Assembly: GCA_964617585.1 (NCBI GenBank) | Contig: CAZTXS010000040.1 | Coordinates: 1-9,800 of the forward strand | Length of the DNA: 9,800 nt | Source of the DNA: UMGS1601 sp964617585 | Lineage (GTDB): Bacteria > Bacillota > Clostridia > Oscillospirales > Ruminococcaceae | Reading direction: 5' to 3' | Shown here: one piece after another, positions 1-5,409 of the stretch | Numbering within the stretch: position 1 is the first letter of the stretch | How the letters are laid out: every line of letters begins with the position of its first letter | Notes under the pieces: generated by a model | What the model was told of the DNA's origin: nothing | Databases searched by the model: none | Seen by the model: the letters and a program-made list of their open reading frames with translations, nothing else | Translations under genes and position numbers: made by a program

Positions 1-60
1 GGGCTATACGCAAAAACAAAGTCGGCAAAAGACAGCTTAAAAGAGCGTAGAGGAGGCTAA
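1..60 (+). CDS. 3' end of an upstream gene, probably phage (partial)
   Basis: The first 60 bases stay open in frame 1 from the window edge to a TAA at 58-60, giving a basic tail that ends KDSLKERRGG. The AGGAGG of the next gene (51-56) lies inside this reading frame, a compact layout common in phage late operons. Frame 3 also stays open to a TAG at 48-50, so the frame is not certain. The fragment is too short to identify. A phage structural or lysis protein is inferred only from the neighbours. Confidence 0.25.
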   Translation, partial: GLYAKTKSAKDSLKERRGG

Positions 61-64
61 AAAA

Positions 65-316
65 GTGAGCAGTGATATTTTAGTCGCCTTGCTGGGGCTG
101 TCAGGCTCTGCGATAGGCTCTCTGTTAGGCATAGTCACGAACAGCAGGTTGACGAACTATCGAATAAGGCAGTTGGAGGACAAGGTAAGCAAGCATAACA
201 ATCTTATCGAGAGAACCTATCAGCTCGAGCAGGATAACAAGGTTCAGGACGAAAAGCTAAAGGTAATAAATCACAGAATCAAGGACTTGGAGGATGAAAA
301 TCATGAACATATCTAA
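65..316 (+). CDS. XhlA-like phage membrane-anchored coiled-coil protein
   Basis: This 83-residue protein probably belongs to a phage lysis cassette and sits in the cytoplasmic membrane. It begins at GTG 65 with AGGAGG at 51-56, eight bases upstream. Residues 5-25 are a single hydrophobic segment rich in Gly and Ser. Residues 32-80 are charged and heptad-like (RQLEDKVSKHNNLIERTYQLEQ and onward), so a coiled coil is expected. Proteins of this layout usually lie directly before an XhlB/SPP1-type holin and are often named hemolysin XhlA family; in Bacillus XhlA and XhlB cooperate in phage lysis. Bacillus XhlA has its membrane segment at the C-terminus, so the resemblance is by context and layout rather than close sequence. 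Its last 14 bases overlap the holin gene. Confidence 0.7.
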   Translation: MSSDILVALLGLSGSAIGSLLGIVTNSRLTNYRIRQLEDKVSKHNNLIERTYQLEQDNKVQDEKLKVINHRIKDLEDENHEHI

Positions 317-527
317 AGGAACGATTATCAGAACGGTTGTACTCGTGCTTGCGTTGATTAATCAAGTGCTTACTGCATTCGGGAAGTCGCCGATACCGAT
401 TGACGATGACGCAGTGACAAATCTAATATCCACAGTGTGGACAGTTATAGCGGCATTAGTCGCTTGGTGGAAAAATAATAGCTTTACAAAGAAAGCTATT
501 CAAGCGGATGAAACGTTAAAAAGCTAA
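303..527 (+). CDS. SPP1/XhlB-family phage holin
   Basis: This is a small membrane pore-forming protein that times host lysis and lets endolysin reach the cell wall. The N-terminal run KGTIIRTVVLVLALINQ, the GKSPIPID turn and the AWWKNNSFTKKA segment match the SPP1/XhlB holin family, whose Bacillus member begins with a similar KGTVIRTVLLLIALINQ. Two membrane helices are seen (about residues 8-25 and 38-57), with a charged C-terminal tail. An in-frame ATG at 294 directly abuts the GGAGG at 289-293. The ATG at 303 is nine bases from it and starts at the family's usual point, so 303 is chosen, giving 74 residues. The gene overlaps the XhlA-like gene by 14 bases, so the two are probably translationally coupled. 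A terminator follows directly. No endolysin is in the window, so it must lie upstream or elsewhere. Confidence 0.85.
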   Translation: MNISKGTIIRTVVLVLALINQVLTAFGKSPIPIDDDAVTNLISTVWTVIAALVAWWKNNSFTKKAIQADETLKS

Positions 528-530
528 AGC

Positions 531-571
531 AAGGGAGCTGACTTCATTTTGATGTCTAGCTCCCTTTTTTT
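531..571 (+). terminator. Rho-independent terminator of the phage lysis operon
   Basis: A perfect 9-bp stem AAGGGAGCT/AGCTCCCTT (531-539 with 558-566) can extend by GAC/GTC past a bulged T. It is followed by a run of seven T (565-571). It begins four bases after the holin stop. The opposite strand has a weaker U-rich tail (TTGCTTTAGCTTTTT), so it may also slow transcription from the convergent gene at 628-1287. Confidence 0.9.
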
Positions 572-627
572 ATCTGGTTAATTTCTATTCTAAAATCAGA
601 AAAATAAGAATAAAAAAGTTATGACGT

Positions 628-1287
628 CTACTTCTGTGTAAGTTTCAATTTCAAATATAAAAGATCGTCTCTAAGCAGTATTAAATACGGCTTTCTATTG
701 ATGTAATTACCTACTATTACACCTAAAATTAGCAAAAAGGCGCATATTAACATTACTAAAACTATTGTAACTTTAAAAAATTCGATAACTGATAAACCTA
801 ATTCATTAGCTACATCTTTAAAACAATTTAAAAATATTGACAGAACACTGGTTAATAAGGTTGCAAACGACAAAACAATCGGATTATAGATTATAAATAA
901 TGGCTTTTCATTGATTTTTATATCGCAGAAGTTAATTAAAATGTTTATAGAACTTTCACTATAGAAATTAAAATCCTTAAGTAGTTTTTTTAAAGGCTTG
1001 ATTTTTCTTTTTTTGTAATTGCGTTTTATTTGATTATTACCAATATTTCTACAGTCATAATATACCTTTATGTCAAAAACAATTGCTGTGATATATGATA
1101 ATAAACTTAAAATTGTGCTAATAGTTTTGTTGGATTTTGTAATAGATAAAACAAAAGAGCATAACATTAATACTATTGCTAATATTAATATGAATAGTTC
1201 CTGCATATTAAATAATTTTAAAATGTTTTTTAGTTTGTTATCGCATTTTATTTCTTTAATATATTTACTTATAAAGAAATTAATCAT
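628..1287 (-). CDS. hypothetical four-helix membrane protein, possible prophage cargo
   Basis: I do not recognise this 219-residue protein. Four hydrophobic segments are visible: about 31-50, 57-74, 135-155 and 172-194. A strongly basic central stretch (around residues 88-105, KRNYKKRKIKPLKKLLK) should face the cytoplasm, and the C-terminus (DDLLYLKLKLTQK) is polar. The start is supported by AGGAGG at 1294-1299, six bases from the ATG, and by an extended -10 at 1320-1328. The gene is clearly more AT-rich than its neighbours and uses mainly A/T-ending codons. It runs against the phage lysis operon and sits between it and tRNA-Arg, the usual place for lysogenic-conversion or superinfection-exclusion genes. 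That role is inferred from position only. A chromosomal membrane protein of unknown role is the alternative. Confidence 0.7.
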   Translation of the reverse strand: MINFFISKYIKEIKCDNKLKNILKLFNMQELFILILAIVLMLCSFVLSITKSNKTISTILSLLSYITAIVFDIKVYYDCRNIGNNQIKRNYKKRKIKPLKKLLKDFNFYSESSINILINFCDIKINEKPLFIIYNPIVLSFATLLTSVLSIFLNCFKDVANELGLSVIEFFKVTIVLVMLICAFLLILGVIVGNYINRKPYLILLRDDLLYLKLKLTQK

Positions 1288-1319
1288 TTTTAGCCTCCTT
1301 TAAAGTTAATTTTAAATGT

Positions 1320-1328
1320 ATTATATCA
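1320..1328 (-). promoter_or_regulatory. extended -10 promoter for the 628-1287 gene
   Basis: Read on the minus strand this is TGATATAAT, a consensus -10 with the TGn extension. It lies about 20 bases before the AGGAGG. No good -35 is seen at 16-18 bases (TGAAAA at best), which fits an extended -10 promoter. A 15-base identical stretch recurs at 1967-1981, in front of tRNA-Arg. Confidence 0.55.
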
Positions 1329-1473
1329 CATGTTTTAATCTTTTTTCATATGACCTTATGAAATTCAGCATGTTGCACAAAAATAAAAACAGTTTTTGCG
1401 TTATCAGAAAAGCTTATGTATATACGAAAAGCCCGTTCTGATTAATTAGTATAAATAAAGAAAGCCTTTTTAT

Positions 1474-1545
1474 ATGGACAGTAAAGTTGTAGCTTTAATT
1501 AACAATCAGGTGAATAAGGAGTTTTATTCGGCGTATCATCTGTGA
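1474..1545 (+). pseudogene. ferritin 5' remnant (first 23 codons)
   Basis: An ATG at 1474 opens a 23-codon frame ending in TGA at 1543-1545. Its peptide starts MDSKVVALINNQ and continues VNKEFYSAYHL, which closely resembles the N-terminus of bacterial non-haem ferritins (typically a LNEQxNxEFYSAYLYL run). The Glu in KEFYSAY corresponds to a ferroxidase-helix ligand. Similarity ends at about codon 21. In-frame readthrough and the other two frames downstream show no ferritin helix B, C or D, and there is no convincing ribosome binding site. It therefore looks like a gene cut off after helix A began, by deletion or insertion. A chance match over 20 residues is possible but unlikely. Confidence 0.55.
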
Positions 1546-1713
1546 TTAAATCAATACACGTTTTTTGCAATTTTGTACCTTTTTAGACTAACCGATAATA
1601 AAAACGAATGGATTGAAATAACGCAAAATAAGGCTGTTTTAATTTAATGCAAACTCATTCAGCAGCAAAGATTAGTTCCATCCTCCGCCACCAGCAACTT
1701 GATGTTGTATACG

Positions 1714-1750
1714 ATTCACCTTTAGTGAGTTTGCTGAAGGTGGATTTTTT
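1714..1750 (+). terminator. orphan rightward terminator 1
   Basis: The stem CACCTTTAG/CTGAAGGTG (1717-1725 with 1734-1742) can extend by three more pairs (ATT with GAT). It has an 8-base loop and runs into six T (1745-1750). No intact gene lies upstream on the plus strand; only the ferritin remnant does. Confidence 0.7.
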
Positions 1751-1758
1751 GTATAAAG

Positions 1759-1798
1759 AACGCTCGGTAGAATCAATCTATCGAGCGTTTATTTTTTT
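1759..1798 (+). terminator. orphan rightward terminator 2
   Basis: A 13-bp stem, AACGCTCGGTAGA (1759-1771) with TCTATCGAGCGTT (1777-1789, one G-T pair), closes a 5-base loop. Seven T follow at 1792-1798. It starts nine bases after the first terminator. The stem is long enough to act on either strand, although the opposite side has no strong T-run. Confidence 0.75.
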
Positions 1799-1825
1799 AT
1801 GAATTTATTGCAGTACTATAGCAGT

Positions 1826-1864
1826 AATAAAAACAAGAAAAGCCCGATAAATCAGCGTTTATCG
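1826..1864 (-). terminator. probable terminator of tRNA-Arg
   Basis: On the minus strand, 12 bases past the tRNA CCA end, CGATAAA (1864-1858) pairs with TTTATCG (1851-1845) around a 6-base loop. It is followed by GGCTTTTCTTGTTTTT. The stem is AT-rich and so modest, but the T-rich tail and position fit tRNA termination. Confidence 0.5.
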
Positions 1865-1876
1865 TACTTTACGTTT

Positions 1877-1951
1877 TGGCACCCCCTACCAGAATCGAAC
1901 TGATAACTAATCCTTAGGAGGGACTTGTTATATCCATTTAACTAAGGGGGC
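1877..1951 (-). tRNA. tRNA-Arg(CCU), possible phage attachment site
   Basis: Read on the minus strand it folds as a complete tRNA. The acceptor GCCCCCT pairs with AGGGGGT, the D stem GTTA with TAAC, and the anticodon stem AGTCC with GGATT around CTCCTAA (anticodon CCT). The T stem ATCAG/CTGGT closes a TTCGATT loop. The discriminator is G (1880) and CCA is encoded at 1879-1877. This rare-codon tRNA reads AGG. Its 3' half points left toward the phage genes. Phages often integrate into the 3' half of tRNA genes and restore it, so the layout suggests this tRNA marks the prophage boundary. It has its own -10 upstream and a probable terminator downstream. Confidence 0.95.
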
Positions 1952-1970
1952 GTATAAAAATTCTTTATGT

Positions 1971-1999
1971 ATTATATCACAAATTATTCTTCTTAACAA
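1971..1999 (-). promoter_or_regulatory. promoter of tRNA-Arg
   Basis: On the minus strand TTGTTA (1999-1994), a 17-base spacer and TATAAT (1976-1971) with a TGA extension lie about 20 bases before the tRNA 5' end. The spacing is ideal and the -10 is consensus. Confidence 0.6.
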
Positions 2000-2025
2000 T
2001 AGGCTTTACAAATTTTTAATCTTTA

Positions 2026-2120
2026 TATAACTTCCCCCCGCCTCTATAGGCGGCGGGTTCCATTACCCGGTCAGTAATTCCGACCCTTGCTACGTTAAAT
2101 GACGGGCAAGCCCTTATTGA
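2026..2120 (+). repeat. structured intergenic repeat, copy 1
   Basis: This copy matches the family members at 4288-4395 and 8549-8694. It lacks the AGGCAAGATG present near the 5' end of the others. Visible hairpins are CCGCC/GGCGG, GGGT/ACCC, GGTC/GACC and a 3' stem CTTGCT-a-CGT/ACG-GGCAAG. That 3' stem has a T-G pair where copy 3 has C-G. It lies between the tRNA-Arg promoter and the 3' end of the DUF4097 gene. It ends at CTTATTGA and has no coding frame worth noting. Confidence 0.85.
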
Positions 2121-2141
2121 ATTCTTTAATGACAAAATGAC

Positions 2142-2173
2142 AAGCGACACAGAATAACCTCTGCGCCGCTTTT
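2142..2173. terminator. hairpin between repeat copy 1 and the DUF4097 gene
   Basis: An 11-bp stem (AAGCGACACAG, 2142-2152, with CTGCGCCGCTT, 2161-2171, including G-T pairs) closes an 8-base loop. It lies 22 bases past the stop of the leftward DUF4097 gene. On the minus strand it is followed by GTCATTTTGTC, and on the plus strand by TTTATGTTTGATTTTATTT. It probably ends the leftward padR operon and may also stop plus-strand transcription of the repeat. Confidence 0.5.
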
Positions 2174-2195
2174 ATGTTTGATTTTATTTATACTT

Positions 2196-3182
2196 TTATG
2201 ATGAAAAAGCAATTTCAATATCTCCGCTTGAGGTCTTTGCAGTAAATAATCTGTCGCCTGACGACTGACTTGGAACGCTTATATCTCCGCTTGAAGTATC
2301 TGTATCAAACGAAAATGTATTTTCATCGCCTTTTATTGTTCCTTCGACATTTCCGCTTGAAGTCTTTATTTTATAATCGAATGCGTCGGTTCTTGAAAAT
2401 TCAACATCTCCGCTTTTCGAATTTATCGTCATATTATTTGCTGCAATATCTGATAACTCCGTTTCTCCGCTTGACGTATCTATAATAAGCTGATATGATA
2501 AACCGCACTCTTTTACGGAAATATCTCCGCTCGACGATTTAATCTTCATATCAGATGAAGTATTTACGCCGGAGATTTCTGTTTCACCGCTTGAATTTTC
2601 AACTGAAAGCTTCCCGGTTGACATATTCAACAGTTCTATATCTCCGCTTGAGGTATTAACCGAGAATTCAGACCTTGCGTTAATATTATTTACTTTAACT
2701 TCACCGCTTGAGCTTTTGGTTTCAAGCTTTTCACAGTCAATTTCGCTGAAATAAATATCTCCGCTTGAAGTGTTTATGCTTATATTTTCCCAAGCGTTAT
2801 TCGGTATTTCAACGGTAAGCGGATTGTACTGAATACCAATGCTTATCTGAAGATATTCATACCATCTTCTGTTGTCCGTTTCGGTAATATAAAAAGTTCC
2901 TTCATCATTTAAAAAGTCGTAGGTTATATAATCATTTTCGTAATAAGTAACCTTAATCTGTTCGTCGTTTGACTTTTTAACTATTATGTCGCTGTCGGAG
3001 GTTTTGACGTTTAAATTTATCTCCTCACCCATTGGCCGGCTGATTTCTTTTTTTGTTCGCACTTTAACGGTGCTGAATGAGGAAATATCAAATCCGCTTA
3101 TTATGAGTGTTATTCCGCAGATTATAATTCCTGCGGCAATTAGTATGCCTGCTGTCAAAAACCACTTTTTGTGTTTTTTCAT
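2196..3182 (-). CDS. DUF4097 repeat protein, membrane-anchored (envelope-stress type)
   Basis: This 328-residue protein has a short basic N-terminus and one membrane helix (about residues 9-30), so the rest should lie outside the membrane. From about residue 136 it carries ten repeats of roughly 19-22 residues, each centred on T/SSG(D/E)(I/V). The SSG (or KSG) motifs fall at 139, 158, 178, 197, 217, 237, 256, 275, 297 and 318. This is the DUF4097 (LiaG/YvlB-like) right-handed beta-helix pattern, probably adhesive or scaffold-like; no enzyme motif is seen. Its ATG overlaps the stop of the HAAS gene (ATGA, 3179-3182), so it is translationally coupled as the last gene of a padR-HAAS-DUF4097 operon. 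Such trios in Firmicutes are linked to cell-envelope stress. The exact function is unknown. Confidence 0.9.
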   Translation of the reverse strand: MKKHKKWFLTAGILIAAGIIICGITLIISGFDISSFSTVKVRTKKEISRPMGEEINLNVKTSDSDIIVKKSNDEQIKVTYYENDYITYDFLNDEGTFYITETDNRRWYEYLQISIGIQYNPLTVEIPNNAWENISINTSSGDIYFSEIDCEKLETKSSSGEVKVNNINARSEFSVNTSSGDIELLNMSTGKLSVENSSGETEISGVNTSSDMKIKSSSGDISVKECGLSYQLIIDTSSGETELSDIAANNMTINSKSGDVEFSRTDAFDYKIKTSSGNVEGTIKGDENTFSFDTDTSSGDISVPSQSSGDRLFTAKTSSGDIEIAFSS

Positions 3183-3781
3183 TGCTGTTCAGCCTCCCTT
3201 TTAACAAAAATACCTTTAAGCTTATAAATCAAAAACTGTGTAAACCCTATAATGAGCTTTGTTAGCTTAATAGATGCAAAAAGCAAATAAATGCCCAGCC
3301 CGACTAAAATAAGTCCTGACCCGATAAAAAATATACCCGAACTTATATTCCTTAACATAAATATCGGAGAGCCTATGACCGCCGCAGCTCCGCCTAACAA
3401 AAATGAAACAACTACTGCGAATAACGCTGTAATTATACCTGCTATTGCCGCATACAACCCCAGAACGACTGCAAATAGTGAAAGCAAAACCGACAACCAG
3501 ATAGGCGAGCCTATAATAATTAAAATAATCGCCGGCACGCTCGTTTTTTTCTTTTGACTGAGCTTTTGCTTCATAAGGTCTGAAACGGACGTCTGAGAGA
3601 TAACGTTTGTTACTATGTCGTTTATATCTCCTAAAGACCTTACGGCTTCGGCTTCGGTTTCGCCGTCTTCGATTCTGTCGTCAATAGCCTCAGAATAGTA
3701 TGTAATCGACTTGACCTTTTCAACGTCAGGAAGCCCTTTTAGACGGCTTTCAAGTGAATTTAAAAATTCTTCCTTATTCAT
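3179..3781 (-). CDS. HAAS/DUF1700 domain membrane protein
   Basis: The first 65 or so residues form the HAAS domain, with the YYSEAIDDRIEDGETEAEAV motif (28-47) followed by a predicted helix LGDINDIVTNV. This domain is found with PadR regulators and is thought to be a signalling or protein-contact module. Residues 82-170 hold three or four hydrophobic segments rich in Gly and Ala, and the C-terminus is basic (KLKGIFVKREAEQQ). The start at 3781 is preferred because AAAGG at 3791-3795 is nine bases upstream and the protein then begins MNKEEFLNSL, like the family; this gives 200 residues. A longer frame from 3814 would add 11 atypical residues. The gene overlaps padR by 8 bases and the DUF4097 gene by 4, so all three are coupled. 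It probably relays between PadR and the membrane, an inference from family context. Confidence 0.9.
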   Translation of the reverse strand: MNKEEFLNSLESRLKGLPDVEKVKSITYYSEAIDDRIEDGETEAEAVRSLGDINDIVTNVISQTSVSDLMKQKLSQKKKTSVPAIILIIIGSPIWLSVLLSLFAVVLGLYAAIAGIITALFAVVVSFLLGGAAAVIGSPIFMLRNISSGIFFIGSGLILVGLGIYLLFASIKLTKLIIGFTQFLIYKLKGIFVKREAEQQ

Positions 3782-4133
3782 TATCATCATCCTTTCTGTT
3801 TTCTGTGGTGTCAACGGAGCCTTTCTTTGTTTCCTCGGTAATGTACTTATAAATTTCCATTACTTCTTTCCATCCTGTCAGAAAGCTGTAGACCTTATTT
3901 CTTCCCGAGTCGGTTATTTTATAATATTTTCTAAGTCTGCCGTTATGTTCAACAGAATATACGCTAAGACAATTCCCTGTTTCAAGCCTTCTTAAGATAG
4001 GATAAAGAGTTGATTCGGATATTTTAATGTATGGGCTTATATCTTTTATTATCTTATAGCCGTATGAATCTTGATTGAAAAGCGATGTCAAAACGCAAAC
4101 CTCTAATAGTCCGTGCCTAATCTGTGAATCCAC
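3774..4133 (-). CDS. PadR-family transcriptional repressor
   Basis: This is a winged-helix DNA-binding protein of 119 residues, acting in the cytoplasm as a dimer. Family landmarks are the opening MDSQIRHGLLEVCVL, YGYKI (24-28), the recognition-helix run STLYPILRRLE (41-51), and the wing ending RKYYKITDSG (68-77), followed by a C-terminal dimer helix. Two in-frame GTG codons compete. GTG 4139 is only one base from GGGAGG (4141-4146), while GTG 4133 is seven bases away and gives the family's usual N-terminus, so 4133 is chosen. It leads the operon with the HAAS and DUF4097 genes. A dyad over its -10 suggests autorepression, and the divergent ABC exporter is a likely second target. The signal is unknown; PadR proteins commonly respond to phenolics, antibiotics or envelope damage. 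Confidence 0.92.
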   Translation of the reverse strand: MDSQIRHGLLEVCVLTSLFNQDSYGYKIIKDISPYIKISESTLYPILRRLETGNCLSVYSVEHNGRLRKYYKITDSGRNKVYSFLTGWKEVMEIYKYITEETKKGSVDTTENRKDDDNE

Positions 4134-4154
4134 AAGCACACCTCCCTTTACATA

Positions 4155-4175
4155 ATACTATATCACGCATAGTAT
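4155..4175. promoter_or_regulatory. probable PadR operator (dyad)
   Basis: ATACTAT (4155-4161) and ATAGTAT (4169-4175) form a perfect inverted repeat around a 7-base spacer. The dyad overlaps the padR -10 (4157-4162) and part of the -35/-10 spacer. ATAC/GTAT-type arms over the core promoter fit PadR autorepression. Binding by this protein is an inference. Confidence 0.65.
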
Positions 4176-4185
4176 ACCATGTCAA
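4157..4185 (-). promoter_or_regulatory. promoter of the padR operon
   Basis: On the minus strand TTGACA (4185-4180), a 17-base spacer and TATAGT (4162-4157) make a near-consensus sigma-A promoter. Its -10 is about ten bases before the GGGAGG. A promoter this strong would need repression, which fits the overlapping dyad. Confidence 0.8.
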
Positions 4186-4212
4186 GAGGTATTTTCTGAA
4201 TTGTGCAAAAAA

Positions 4213-4250
4213 TAAAAGGTTCTGTACGGGTTTTCGTACAGAACCTTTTA
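4213..4250. terminator. bidirectional hairpin between divergent operons
   Basis: A perfect 16-bp stem, TAAAAGGTTCTGTACG (4213-4228) with its complement at 4235-4250, has a GGTTTT loop. The A-run and T-run inside the stem make it terminator-like on both strands. It is unusual because it lies behind the padR promoter and before the ABC promoter, so no annotated gene runs into it. It may insulate padR from transcription arising in the neighbouring repeat copy, or be a small untranslated transcript's end. Confidence 0.6.
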
Positions 4251-4287
4251 TTAGCATAGCTTAAACCTGCGATGTGAAAAATACAGC

Positions 4288-4395
4288 TTTTATAACTTAG
4301 GCAAGATGTCCCCCGCCTCTATAGGCGGCGGGTTCCATTACCCGTTCAGTAATTCCGACTCTTCCTGCGTTGAATGACAGGCAAGCCATTATTGA
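4288..4395 (+). repeat. structured intergenic repeat, copy 2
   Basis: It shares TTTTATAACTTAGGCAAG and the following CCCCCGCC/GGCGG hairpin and GGGTTCCATTACCC with copy 3. It lacks copy 3's inserted hairpin. The 3' stem is decayed (CTTCCT opposite GGCAAG, and ACA for ACG), so this copy is probably the oldest or least constrained. It lies just upstream of the ABC exporter promoter (4422-4450) and could act in its regulation or be a passive insertion. Confidence 0.85.
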
Positions 4396-4421
4396 CAGCA
4401 AACATAATGAAAATAATTCTC

Positions 4422-4450
4422 TTTACTAAACAGTATAAATATGTTAAAAT
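4422..4450 (+). promoter_or_regulatory. promoter of the ABC exporter operon
   Basis: TTTACT (4422-4427), a 17-base spacer and TAAAAT (4445-4450), with TG at 4442-4443, form an extended -10 promoter. An AGTATA at 4432-4437 inside the spacer resembles half of the padR dyad, a weak hint of shared control. Confidence 0.65.
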
Positions 4451-4470
4451 GTCGGAAAGGAGGCGTATTT

Positions 4471-5409
4471 ATGATAGGAAATACGGTTATAAATATGAAG
4501 AATATTATTGAAATAGCTAATCTGAATAAAACCTTCGGCGAGGTCAAGGCTGTTCAGAATCTGAGCTTCAGAGTTAAAGAGGGAGAGCTATTTGCGTTTC
4601 TCGGAATTAACGGAGCAGGGAAAAGCACGACAATATCAATTATGTGCGGTCAGCTGGCAAAGGATTCGGGAAGCGTTGTTATTGACGGAGAAAGCTTAGA
4701 CGGAAATATTGATAAGATAAAGCGTGAGCTTGGCGTTGTGTTTCAGAATTCCGTTTTGGACAAGGCTTTATCAGTGTATGATAATTTAGAAAACAGAGCC
4801 GCGCTGTATGGCATAACAGGCAACAGCTTTAAGGAAAGGCTGACGGAGCTTTCTGAACTTTTAGACTTTAAGGATTTGCTGAAACGTACGGTCGGCAAGC
4901 TGTCGGGAGGTCAAAGGCGAAGAATCGATATAGCCAGAGCCTTATTGCACAAGCCTAAGATTCTGATTCTTGACGAGCCTACCACGGGACTTGATCCACA
5001 GACAAGAAAAACTCTTTGGAACGCAGTATCAAGGCTTCGTACAGAAAACAACATGACGGTATTTCTGACTACTCATTATATGGAAGAAGCGGCGGACGCT
5101 GACTATGTGGTGATTCTGGATAACGGAAAAATCTCCGCAGAGGGAACTCCGCTTCAGCTTAAAAATACTTATACGGGTGATTTTATTACCTTATACGGGG
5201 TATCTTATGAGCAGGCGCAAAGCCTTGGAGTTCCGTTTGAGAAACTGCGTGACGGTTTTCGCATAGCGGTTCCTGATACATCGGAAGCAACGAAGTTAAT
5301 TGTTAAATTCCCGGATATATTCAAAGATTATGAAATTATAAAGGGGAAAATGGACGATGTATTTATTGCGGTAACAGGAAAAAAGCTAACGGGAGGTAAT
5401 GAAAAATGA
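4471..5409 (+). CDS. ABC transporter ATP-binding protein (DrrA/ABC-2 exporter type)
   Basis: This is the cytoplasmic ATPase that powers an ABC-2 exporter. From the chosen start (312 residues) the landmarks are Walker A GINGAGKST (45-53), Q-loop Gln92 in VVFQNSV, signature LSGGQ (144-148), Walker B ILILDEP (164-170), D-loop GLD and H-loop His202. All nucleotide-binding residues are present. After about residue 220 a DrrA-type C-terminal extension follows. ATG 4471 is used because AAAGGAGG (4456-4463) sits seven bases before it. The frame also opens at ATG 4441, but that codon lies inside the promoter. The stop overlaps the permease start (ATGA, 5406-5409), so the subunits are made together. 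Substrate cannot be read from sequence; drug, peptide or lipid export are typical. It diverges from the padR operon and may be controlled by it. Confidence 0.93.
   Translation: MIGNTVINMKNIIEIANLNKTFGEVKAVQNLSFRVKEGELFAFLGINGAGKSTTISIMCGQLAKDSGSVVIDGESLDGNIDKIKRELGVVFQNSVLDKALSVYDNLENRAALYGITGNSFKERLTELSELLDFKDLLKRTVGKLSGGQRRRIDIARALLHKPKILILDEPTTGLDPQTRKTLWNAVSRLRTENNMTVFLTTHYMEEAADADYVVILDNGKISAEGTPLQLKNTYTGDFITLYGVSYEQAQSLGVPFEKLRDGFRIAVPDTSEATKLIVKFPDIFKDYEIIKGKMDDVFIAVTGKKLTGGNEK

Larger units (their letters stand above)
1301..1876. other. gene-poor AT-rich stretch beside tRNA-Arg
   Basis: No complete gene is supported in these 576 bases. They hold the promoter of the leftward membrane-protein gene, the ferritin remnant at 1474-1545, two consecutive rightward terminators (1714-1750 and 1759-1798) and the probable terminator of tRNA-Arg (1826-1864). 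The two rightward terminators follow no intact gene, so they are probably what remains of deleted plus-strand genes or of a mobile-element end. Confidence 0.6.

Noticed and set aside
1070..1303. Plus-strand frame of 77 codons
   Set aside because: It lies antisense inside the 219-residue membrane protein gene, which has the better ribosome binding site and promoter.
1647..1802. Plus-strand frame of 51 codons (contains QQLDVVYDSPLVSLLKVDF)
   Set aside because: It runs through both terminator hairpins and has no ribosome binding site. The protein-like look comes from the hairpin sequences.
1316..1981. 15-base direct repeat ATGTATTATATCACA at 1316-1330 and 1967-1981 as phage attachment sites
   Set aside because: Both copies are extended -10 promoter elements on the minus strand at the right distance from their genes. 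Shared promoter consensus explains them better.
2196..2780. CRISPR-like array suggested by the recurring TCTCCGCTTGA
   Set aside because: The repeats are in frame in the DUF4097 gene and encode the SSG rungs; there is no conserved repeat of CRISPR length and no spacers.
3782..3814. Upstream ATG 3814 for the HAAS protein
   Set aside because: It adds 11 residues not seen in the family and lacks a good ribosome binding site; ATG 3781 has one.
4441..4470. Earlier start for the ABC ATPase at ATG 4441
   Set aside because: The codon overlaps the promoter -10 region (4442-4450), so it would not be in the transcript. ATG 4471 has an ideal ribosome binding site.
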